A stretch of 12,506 nt of DNA, taken from the NCBI GenBank assembly GCA_029933395.1, contig JAOZOG010000036.1, forward strand, positions 3,661 through 16,166, given 5' to 3'. The stretch comes from Sulfurovaceae bacterium. GTDB lineage: Bacteria; Campylobacterota; Campylobacteria; Campylobacterales; Sulfurovaceae. The notes beneath the pieces are model-generated. The model saw nothing but the letters and a program-made list of their open reading frames with translations, searched no databases and was not told where the DNA came from. The position numbers and the translations under genes were made by a program. This document shows, in pieces, positions 6,157 through 11,785 of the stretch (its first letter is position 1; every line of letters starts with the position of its first letter).

Positions 6157-6162
6157 TATAAT
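6157..6162 (+). promoter_or_regulatory. Candidate -10 box for the exonuclease-SDR pair
   Basis: A perfect TATAAT in an A/T-rich stretch, with no convincing -35, lies about 24 bases before the exonuclease start codon and 10 bases before its AGGAG. This style, with a strong -10 and weak -35, is common in Campylobacterota. Confidence 0.45.
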
Positions 6163-6186
6163 TATTTTCACAGGAGAACAACAAGG

Positions 6187-6975
6187 ATGGCACTCTTTTT
6201 TGTAGACATAGAATCTACCGGTATTGATCTGGAGAAAGATCGGATTATCCAGCTGGCGTTTTTGAAAAAGGAGGGCGAGAATATTGAGGTTTATAATGAC
6301 CTCTGCTATACCGATCTGCAGATGAGCTATTCGGCGATGGGTGTGCATCATATCACGCCGGAGATGCTCGAAGAGAAGTATTGGCCCTACGAGACTGATG
6401 CCTATATGACACTGGAAAAGGCAAACAGCGAAGAGAATTACTTCATCACGCATGGCAATGAGCTCGATATCAAAATGCTCGAGCACGAAGGTCTGGAACT
6501 GAAAATGAAGTGCATCGACACCGACAAGTGCGCCAGGCACCTTCTCAAAGACGCCGAGGATTACAAGCTGCAGACACTTCGCTATCAGTATGGACTCTAC
6601 AAGAAGGAGAAAGCCGAGGCTGAGAGGCTGGGCATAGGGGAACTCAAGGCCCACGACGCACTCAGTGACGCCTTTCTGGACTATCTGCTCTTCGAACTGC
6701 TGATGGAGAGAGTGAATGGTGATGGGGACAGGCTGGTCGAGTTGACTGATACTCCAATACTGCTGGAAAGAATCACCTTTGGAAAGTACAAAAATAAAAA
6801 TCTCACTTTTGAGGAGCTCTTTGCAACCGATCCGGGTGACTTCGTCTGGATGTATACCCACCTCGCAAGAGAGTGGCCCGATCTGGAGTATACCGTGGAA
6901 CACTGGCTCAAAACCGATCCGCGCCTTTGGAAGAGGGCACAGGAGGAACGAAAGAAGATGCTGTGGAACGAATAG
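6187..6975 (+). CDS. DEDDh 3'-5' exonuclease with ExoX-like C-terminal domain
   Basis: This 262-residue protein belongs to the DnaQ-like exonuclease superfamily. Motif I is FVDIESTG (Asp7, Glu9), motif II is HGNELDIKML (Asp94), and motif III is AHDALSDA with His156 and Asp161, the DEDDh type. VHHITPEM (53-60) is the conserved strand-helix stretch after motif I. The C-terminal part contains FGKYKNKNLTFEELFATDPGDFVWMY (198-223), which resembles the small domain at the end of exonuclease X and related nucleases. It would remove nucleotides from single-stranded or mismatched DNA ends in repair. AGGAG (6172-6176) lies 10 bases before the ATG. Its stop is 13 bases before the dehydrogenase start, so they share an operon despite no obvious functional link. 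It is not the polymerase III epsilon subunit, given its C-terminal domain and motif spacing. Confidence 0.88.
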   Translation: MALFFVDIESTGIDLEKDRIIQLAFLKKEGENIEVYNDLCYTDLQMSYSAMGVHHITPEMLEEKYWPYETDAYMTLEKANSEENYFITHGNELDIKMLEHEGLELKMKCIDTDKCARHLLKDAEDYKLQTLRYQYGLYKKEKAEAERLGIGELKAHDALSDAFLDYLLFELLMERVNGDGDRLVELTDTPILLERITFGKYKNKNLTFEELFATDPGDFVWMYTHLAREWPDLEYTVEHWLKTDPRLWKRAQEERKKMLWNE

Positions 6976-6988
6976 ACGGAGGAGGGCA

Positions 6989-7804
6989 GTGACGACGATC
7001 GTAATCACGGGGTGCAGTTCGGGGATCGGCCTGGAGACGGCAAAGTATCTCAGGGAGCGTTCAATCAATGTCTACCCTACAGCCAGAAAAGCGGAAGATG
7101 TCGAGAGGCTCAAACGTATCGGATTTGACAATGCGATGCAACTGGATGTGAGGAAATCTGATGAAATTGCCGCTGTGATCGAAAGGGTGCTGGAACTCGA
7201 GGGCACCATCGATATCTGGTTCAACAATGCCGGCTACGGTCAGCCGGGTGTCGTGGAGGATATCACGACGGAGACACTCCGGGAACAGTTCGAAACCAAT
7301 CTTTTCGGTCTGCACGAGTGTACCCGGCAGATTATTCCCGTGATGCGAAAGCAGGGATACGGCAAGATCATTCAGCACAGCTCGGTGCTGGGCCTCATTT
7401 CTCTGTTTGGCCGGGGCGCCTACAATGCCAGCAAATACGCAATCGAGGGGTTGACCGATACCCTCCGGCTGGAACTGGAAGGGACAAACATCTATGCCGT
7501 ACTGCTCAATACCGGGCCGATCGAGAGTGATTTTCGCAAAAATGCCATTGCCAAGCTCAGGGAAAATGTCGATATTGAACATTCGCGCTTTCGGGAACAA
7601 TACCTGGAGAAGGTCAAAGGAACTGAAAAAAAGGTACCCTTCAGTGAACCATCGATCGCTGTGGCAAAAGTTGTCCATCGAATTGTCCAGGCGAAAAAGC
7701 CAAAACCCCGCTACTATATCACCACTGCCACCTATCTACTGGGCGGACTCAAAAGGATACTGAGTACGTCACTTTTGGACAGAATATTGATCAAAATTGG
7801 ATAA
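6989..7804 (+). CDS. Short-chain dehydrogenase/reductase, YbbO-like
   Basis: The protein is 271 residues from a GTG start. This start is chosen because GGAGGAGGG sits just ahead of it and the Rossmann strand TTIVITG begins at once; an upstream ATG in the same frame would overlap the exonuclease. Cofactor motif TGCSSGIG is at 7-14, FNNAG at 78-82, and the catalytic residues are Asn104, Ser132, Tyr145 and Lys149 (YNASK). GRGAYNASKYAIEG and the C-terminal KPKPRYYITTATY...LLDRIL match the pattern of E. coli YbbO, an NADP-dependent aldehyde reductase, and Arg33 after strand 2 would suit NADP(H). Probable role is reduction of aldehydes or ketones in the cytosol; the natural substrate is unknown. 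The C-terminal amphipathic tail may touch the membrane. It is co-transcribed with the exonuclease. Confidence 0.9.
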   Translation: MTTIVITGCSSGIGLETAKYLRERSINVYPTARKAEDVERLKRIGFDNAMQLDVRKSDEIAAVIERVLELEGTIDIWFNNAGYGQPGVVEDITTETLREQFETNLFGLHECTRQIIPVMRKQGYGKIIQHSSVLGLISLFGRGAYNASKYAIEGLTDTLRLELEGTNIYAVLLNTGPIESDFRKNAIAKLRENVDIEHSRFREQYLEKVKGTEKKVPFSEPSIAVAKVVHRIVQAKKPKPRYYITTATYLLGGLKRILSTSLLDRILIKIG

Positions 7805-7812
7805 ACACTATA

Positions 7813-7826
7813 AAATCTATAGATTT
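7813..7826. promoter_or_regulatory. Perfect 14-base palindrome, candidate operator
   Basis: AAATCTATAGATTT equals its own reverse complement. It ends 2 bases before the -35 box of the downstream promoter, in the place expected for an activator site or an upstream operator. The operon encodes an Rrf2-family regulator, which bind palindromes as dimers, so autoregulation is a fair guess. It is not a terminator: it has no loop and no clean T-run. Confidence 0.4.
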
Positions 7827-7828
7827 AC

Positions 7829-7857
7829 TTGATATTAATTTTTTTTCCGGCTATGAT
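7829..7857 (+). promoter_or_regulatory. Sigma-70-type promoter of the DUF4395-Rrf2-PLP operon
   Basis: TTGATA (7829-7834) and TATGAT (7852-7857) are separated by exactly 17 bases, each five of six to consensus. The start of transcription would be near 7864, just ahead of AAGGA (7866-7870) and the ATG at 7877, giving a short leader. Confidence 0.65.
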
Positions 7858-7876
7858 TTGTAAAAAAGGATAGCCG

Positions 7877-8317
7877 ATGTCTTATACTTGCCCTGTATCC
7901 GGACAAAGAATCGACAGTACGATTGTACGGATGATCTCGTTCGAAGTGGCAGGAGTGGTACTGCTTTTACTGCTCACGCACCATATACTCTTTGCCTCAC
8001 TGCTGCTGTTTGATTTTACTGCCAGACTGTTTCGAAAGAAAGAGTGCAGCCCTTTTCTGCTTGCAGCACGTATCCTGCAAAAGCGACTCTCCTTCCCGGT
8101 ACGAATGAGTGATGAGGCACCTAAGCGCTTCGCACTTTATCTGGGATGGAGTATGGCAGTATTGATGATGATTTTTGCGATGATCGACAATGCAGCTGCA
8201 GTGAATCTCTTTGCCTCGGTATTACTGGCTTGCAGTCTGATGGAAGCGGCATTTGAGTTTTGTGTGGGTTGTGTACTCTATCGCCATCTGTCAAGATGGG
8301 AGGTGCTGCGAAGATGA
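7877..8317 (+). CDS. DUF4395 family membrane protein
   Basis: This 146-residue integral membrane protein has hydrophobic segments at about 20-47, 87-104 and 108-126. It carries the landmarks of DUF4395: N-terminal CPVSGQRID (Cys5), DFTAR (46-50), CSPF (57-60), APKRFA (81-86), and CVGC near the C-terminus (129-132) followed by LYRHL. The Cys5 and Cys129/Cys132 positions suggest redox or persulfide chemistry, or metal binding, at one membrane face, but the family has no settled function. AAGGA lies 6 bases before the ATG. The stop overlaps the start of the Rrf2 regulator (ATGA), so the two are made together. Placement with a regulator and a Cys/Met-metabolism enzyme supports a link to sulfur compounds; this is inference. 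Confidence 0.85.
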   Translation: MSYTCPVSGQRIDSTIVRMISFEVAGVVLLLLLTHHILFASLLLFDFTARLFRKKECSPFLLAARILQKRLSFPVRMSDEAPKRFALYLGWSMAVLMMIFAMIDNAAAVNLFASVLLACSLMEAAFEFCVGCVLYRHLSRWEVLRR

Positions 8318-8727
8318 TCGGTCTATCGAGCAAGACAGTCTATGCTGTGGCGGCGCTCTATGAGCTCGGGAGCGGGCCGACGGAAAAACTGACGAAGATC
8401 AGAGACATCGCCGAAGCAACAGGCATTTCTCGAAACTTTCTGGAGCAGATACTCCTCGAGTTGAGAAAGGGCGGATTTCTCGAGAGTGTCAAAGGAGCCC
8501 GTGGTGGATATCGGCTCGCAAAAACACTTTCGAATATATCGCTCGGAGAAATTATGGAAGTTTTGGAAAACGACCCATTTGTCAATCCCTGCAAAACAGA
8601 CAATCCTGTACTTGAATGTTTTTGGCAGGATCGGAAAGAAGAGCTGGAGCGCACGCTGAATCTGCCGCTCTCAGAACTCCACGTCTGTGAGCAGAGGCTA
8701 GGTAATGCTCTGAACTATACGATTTGA
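8314..8727 (+). CDS. Rrf2-family transcriptional regulator
   Basis: This 137-residue DNA-binding protein has the Rrf2 plan: a short N-terminal helix SSKTVYAVAALYELG, winged helix-turn-helix with IRDIAEATGISRNFLEQILLEL (29-50), and the wing GGFLESVKGARGGYRLAK (53-70), the family's hallmark. LGEIMEVLE (77-85) starts the dimer helix region. It has three cysteines after that, Cys93, Cys102 and Cys125. They resemble the iron-sulfur ligands of IscR/NsrR only loosely, because the spacing (8 and 22 residues between) is wider. The ATG at 8314 is preferred over upstream ATGs inside DUF4395: it forms an ATGA overlap, has GGGAGG (8298-8303) 10 bases before it, and gives the standard N-terminus. It probably controls this operon in response to a sulfur or redox signal. 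Confidence 0.9.
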   Translation: MIGLSSKTVYAVAALYELGSGPTEKLTKIRDIAEATGISRNFLEQILLELRKGGFLESVKGARGGYRLAKTLSNISLGEIMEVLENDPFVNPCKTDNPVLECFWQDRKEELERTLNLPLSELHVCEQRLGNALNYTI

Positions 8728-8738
8728 GGAAGAAAAAG

Positions 8739-9986
8739 ATGAGAGATTTTGAAAGATACAATACGCTGCTGGTGCAGTCGGTCGGCAGCAAAACCGGCCC
8801 GATCGCACCGACTATCATACCATCAGCCGCCTTCGGCTACAGCAATGCAGAAGAGGCTGAAGCGATCTTTTGCGGGGAAGCACCGTTGCCTCTCTATGCA
8901 CGTGTCGGCAACCCGACCAATGCCAAACTCGAATCGGTTGTTGCGGTGATGGAAGGCGGAGCAGGCGCTATCGCCACCTCTTCGGGGATGGGTGCTTTGG
9001 CGATGGTACTCACGGCATTTCTGAAGCAGGGTGACGAGGTACTCTGCATCGGAGGCTTCTTTGGAGGGACCTATACGCTGGTCAGTGAGACGATGCAGCG
9101 TTTTGGTGTCAGAGGCCGCTTTTGTACGGTGGATGATTTTGAGGGGATCGAAGTGGCACTGCGTTCGGGTGTGCAGATGGTTCTCTGTGAAAGTGTGGGC
9201 AATCCCAGTCTGGAATTGGCCGATCTCGAAAAGATTGGAGAACTCTGTACAAAGTATGAAACACTTTTTGTTGTGGACAACACCATCACGCCACTGATCG
9301 TGCGCCCTTTCGAACATGGTGCTGATATCGTTATCTACTCATCGACGAAGATACTCTGTGGCCACAGTGCTGCTTTGGGTGGTATCGCTGTTTTCAGAGC
9401 AGTTGGGGAAGAGAAGGAGAAGCTGCGTCAGTCAAGGTATAAAGCGCTGCATCCTATTCTCGAGAAAATGAAAGAGAAGGCGATGATCGGTATCTGTAAA
9501 AAGAGGGCGATGCGGGATATCGGTATGACGGCCAATGCCTTCGGTTCGTTTCTGACGATGCTGGGTCTCGAGACACTGGCATTGCGTGTAGAGCGGGTCA
9601 ACAAAAGTGTCGGGATTTTTGTCGCCGAGCTTGCTTCTGCACTGCCTGATGGCTATACTCTACGCCATCCCTCTCTACCTGATCACGAGCACCATAAACG
9701 CTACAAATCGCTCTATCCTGACGGATGCGGTTCGATCGTGACACTTGACTGCGACAGCAAAGAGGCGGCTTTCGCACTGCTGAACAGACTTCAGCTTGTC
9801 ACACAAACTGCCAATATCGGGGATAACCGTACACTGGCGTTGCATATGCGCAGTACGATCTATCGTGATTTCGATGAGGAGACGAGATCATCTCTGGGAG
9901 TGACGGAAGGATTGATACGTATTTCGATCGGTCTGGAGGATCCGCTGGGGTTGGTGGAAGATTTTTTGCAGGCGATGGCAAAATAG
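8739..9986 (+). CDS. PLP-dependent Cys/Met metabolism enzyme (O-acetylhomoserine sulfhydrylase / methionine gamma-lyase class)
   Basis: This 415-residue fold-type I PLP enzyme is recognised by YARVGNPT (53-60, the loop that reaches the neighbour's phosphate), SSGMGA (81-86, the phosphate cup), VVDNT with Asp180 (pairs with the pyridine nitrogen), SSTKILCGH with Lys204 (Schiff-base lysine), and GLIRISIGLED with Arg395 (binds the substrate carboxylate). KRAMRDIGMTANAFGSFL (255-272) resembles the equivalent stretch of O-acetylhomoserine sulfhydrylases. The reaction is likely sulfide or thiol addition to an activated homoserine, or gamma/beta-elimination; sequence does not decide. Oddly, the usual HP-A-S-T-T-H near the substrate is HMRSTIY (369-375). 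The ATG is chosen because GAGGA lies 8 bases ahead; an in-frame TTG 15 bases upstream overlaps the regulator stop. Third gene of the operon. Confidence 0.9.
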   Translation: MRDFERYNTLLVQSVGSKTGPIAPTIIPSAAFGYSNAEEAEAIFCGEAPLPLYARVGNPTNAKLESVVAVMEGGAGAIATSSGMGALAMVLTAFLKQGDEVLCIGGFFGGTYTLVSETMQRFGVRGRFCTVDDFEGIEVALRSGVQMVLCESVGNPSLELADLEKIGELCTKYETLFVVDNTITPLIVRPFEHGADIVIYSSTKILCGHSAALGGIAVFRAVGEEKEKLRQSRYKALHPILEKMKEKAMIGICKKRAMRDIGMTANAFGSFLTMLGLETLALRVERVNKSVGIFVAELASALPDGYTLRHPSLPDHEHHKRYKSLYPDGCGSIVTLDCDSKEAAFALLNRLQLVTQTANIGDNRTLALHMRSTIYRDFDEETRSSLGVTEGLIRISIGLEDPLGLVEDFLQAMAK

Positions 9987-10004
9987 AGGGTGTTGGCAAT
10001 CCGG

Positions 10005-10043
10005 AGTATAGTTCGCTTATGCTATACTAATTTATTATAAATT
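10005..10043. promoter_or_regulatory. Two abutting palindromes containing -10-like boxes upstream of the GT-C gene
   Basis: AGTATAG (10005-10011) and CTATACT (10022-10028) are perfect inverted repeats around 10 bases. Directly next, AATTTAT, a central T and ATAAATT (10029-10043) form a second palindrome. TATACT (10023-10028) with TG one base before it is a good extended -10 on the plus strand, so transcription of the next gene may start near 10035 with a leader of about 55 bases. The first repeat could be an operator over this promoter, or the stem of a terminator for the upstream operon (an A/T-rich tail follows). Confidence 0.4.
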
Positions 10044-10053
10044 ATCCCAATAA

Positions 10054-10080
10054 GTCTGTTTACGGACGATTAATCCTAGG
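10054..10080. other. Small hairpin and palindromes in the leader of the GT-C gene
   Basis: GTCTG, loop TTTA and CGGAC (10054-10067) form a short hairpin, followed by the palindromes GATTAATC (10068-10075) and CCTAGG (10075-10080). The last overlaps the AGGAAG that serves as ribosome binding site, 7 bases before the ATG. Each is short and could be chance; the density is what draws attention. Confidence 0.25.
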
Positions 10081-10090
10081 AAGTGCTTTT

Positions 10091-11689
10091 ATGGTTTCTT
10101 ACGCGACAATCAAAGAAAAACTACTGCGATACAATCATCTGCCCGGCTATGCGATCGCGATAGCAAATTTGATACTGGTGTTACTCTTCGTCTTTTTCGC
10201 TTTTCGATGGCTGTTCCATTCGGATGCGGCGACCAAAGTGCTGCTCGCGTACGAAGTCGTCAAGAGCGGCAGTATCATACCGCCTGACTGGTACTTCGTC
10301 AACGGTGACATCTGGCTCTTTTTTATTCATCTGCCACTGATACTGATTGGAAAGGCGATGGATTACAGCTGGTCGAGCTATGTTGTCAATACGCTCTTCT
10401 ATGTTGCACTCTATCTGGCCGCGCTCCTCTTTTTTCTTCGTCATTTCAGGGTGAGCTTCTCTTCCAAGATACTGCTTTTCGTAATGGCACTTAGTGCCTA
10501 TTCGACGGTCAATGCGATGATGGTTTTCGGGGAGTTGGCCGGTATCACCGAACCGATCTTCATATTCACTTTCCTGGGAGTGATTCTCGCACTCGAGAAG
10601 AGAGAAAAGGGCAATACGGCACTCTACTGGCTGACTGGTCTGCTTATTTTTGTCTTTGCCGCCGGGGCTCCGGGACGGTCATTTATCTACAATACTGCAC
10701 CGGCTCTGATGGTCGCTTTCTTTCTCTGGATTGACAAGCGGTCGAGAAAATACCTGATTCTCTTCGGGACGATTACTTTGGCTTTTGTGCTCGCATATCT
10801 CGTCTATCACTGGATGTTGTTGCCCAATGTTGAGATGAAATTCAGTCGCAACAACCTTTACTTCGCCACCTACGACGAAGTCTGGATGAACATCGATCTC
10901 TTCGCCAAGGGGCTTTTTTTCTATTTCAGCCTGGAGGGACCGCGCTCGCTCGATGTCGCTTCCTTTGACGGGGCACTCTACTTTTTCAACTTCGCGCTGG
11001 TGCTCTTCATGCTTACAGCGACGGTTAAAAAGATGCAGCTCAAAACCAGGGAGGTAGGATTCGAGACAATCCTCTCGTTTATGACACTCTATTTTCTAGT
11101 CGTGATCGGTTACCTCTACATCTTCGCCAATCCCCTGGCGAAAGACGCAACGACATTCCGCTACTTCAGGCCGCTCTTCTATATTGTGATGATCTTTACG
11201 GTACTTTACGTTGACAGATTCAATAAACCTATCAAGCAGATCGTGATCGTTGTTATGCTGGCACACCTGACTCTGATCAATTATAAAATCTACAGCAGTA
11301 ACTCCAGCTTCAAAGAACTGCGGCATGCTCACAACAATCACGAAGGGGTGGCGAATTACCTAATGCAGCACAAGCTCACGTACGGTTTTGCAAGCTACTG
11401 GAATGCCGGCGTGACAATGGCTCTAGCAAGAAACAAGTCGATTGTTGCGCCAATCCATCTACATGATTTCAGTCCGCGTCGATGGCTGAGTGCTGAAAAC
11501 TGGTTTCATCGCACTGATACCAAAAAGACCTTTTTGCTACTCGCGGCAGGTGAATACAATGGTCTGAAAGGCTCACTCAATAAGTTTATTCCGAGAGATC
11601 CTCTCGAGACGTTGCATATCGGAAATTATGTGGTGCTGGTTTACGATACTTCCAGGGAGCCCTTGTTCAAATGGCAAAAAGAGAAATAG
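10091..11689 (+). CDS. Polytopic GT-C-like membrane glycosyltransferase (putative)
   Basis: This 532-residue protein has about 10-13 hydrophobic segments between residues 20 and 400 and a soluble C-terminal part of about 130 residues. After the first membrane span the sequence FHSDAATK (42-49) puts Asp45 where GT-C enzymes keep a catalytic acidic residue in the first outer loop. FRYFRPLFYIVMIF (356-369) is a membrane re-entry of the kind seen in this class. The tail holds YGFASYWNAGVTMALA (431-446), a pattern I associate with membrane proteins of this type. It would transfer a sugar from a polyprenyl-phosphate carrier to a glycan or protein outside the inner membrane. The gene that follows makes exactly such a carrier-linked sugar, which supports the assignment. 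Donor and acceptor are unknown. It could be called hypothetical on sequence alone. AGGAAG precedes the ATG. Confidence 0.7.
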   Translation: MVSYATIKEKLLRYNHLPGYAIAIANLILVLLFVFFAFRWLFHSDAATKVLLAYEVVKSGSIIPPDWYFVNGDIWLFFIHLPLILIGKAMDYSWSSYVVNTLFYVALYLAALLFFLRHFRVSFSSKILLFVMALSAYSTVNAMMVFGELAGITEPIFIFTFLGVILALEKREKGNTALYWLTGLLIFVFAAGAPGRSFIYNTAPALMVAFFLWIDKRSRKYLILFGTITLAFVLAYLVYHWMLLPNVEMKFSRNNLYFATYDEVWMNIDLFAKGLFFYFSLEGPRSLDVASFDGALYFFNFALVLFMLTATVKKMQLKTREVGFETILSFMTLYFLVVIGYLYIFANPLAKDATTFRYFRPLFYIVMIFTVLYVDRFNKPIKQIVIVVMLAHLTLINYKIYSSNSSFKELRHAHNNHEGVANYLMQHKLTYGFASYWNAGVTMALARNKSIVAPIHLHDFSPRRWLSAENWFHRTDTKKTFLLLAAGEYNGLKGSLNKFIPRDPLETLHIGNYVVLVYDTSREPLFKWQKEK

Positions 11690-11697
11690 ACTCCTGG

Positions 11698-11737
11698 GTG
11701 CTTCGCTTCGATGTTGTGAAAGCATATCGAAAAGCAC
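11698..11737. other. Long imperfect inverted repeat upstream of the glycosyltransferase gene
   Basis: GTGCTT (11698-11703) pairs with AAGCAC (11732-11737), and TTCGAT (11707-11712) with ATCGAA (11726-11731), leaving a CGC bulge on one side and a 13-base loop. It begins 9 bases after the GT-C stop and ends 7 bases before a TATAAT, so it covers the -35 region. No T-run follows, which speaks against a terminator. An operator or an mRNA processing hairpin is possible. Confidence 0.4.
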
Positions 11738-11744
11738 TTCATTG

Positions 11745-11750
11745 TATAAT
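11745..11750 (+). promoter_or_regulatory. Candidate -10 box for the polyprenyl-phosphate glycosyltransferase
   Basis: A perfect TATAAT lies 35 bases before the start codon; no matching -35 is seen at 16-18 bases, and that position lies inside the inverted repeat. It could give the glycosyltransferase a second transcript beyond readthrough from the GT-C gene. Confidence 0.4.
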
Positions 11751-11785
11751 GAAAAGAAATTTTAAAGGAAAGGGTTTTTTATACG

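Noticed and set aside
6779..6988. An upstream extension of the dehydrogenase to an ATG inside the exonuclease
   Set aside because: The extension is the exonuclease gene read in another frame. The GTG at 6989 has a strong ribosome binding site and gives the normal Rossmann N-terminus.
4948..7068. A 706-codon open frame on the minus strand opposite the protease and exonuclease
   Set aside because: Both plus-strand genes have complete catalytic motifs, signal or ribosome binding features and correct lengths. The antisense translation shows no domain pattern, and long antisense openness follows from codon bias on the real strand.
8260..8313. Earlier ATG starts for the Rrf2 regulator inside the DUF4395 gene
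   Set aside because: They add residues that no Rrf2 protein has; the ATG at 8314 has GGGAGG at a usable distance and an ATGA overlap.
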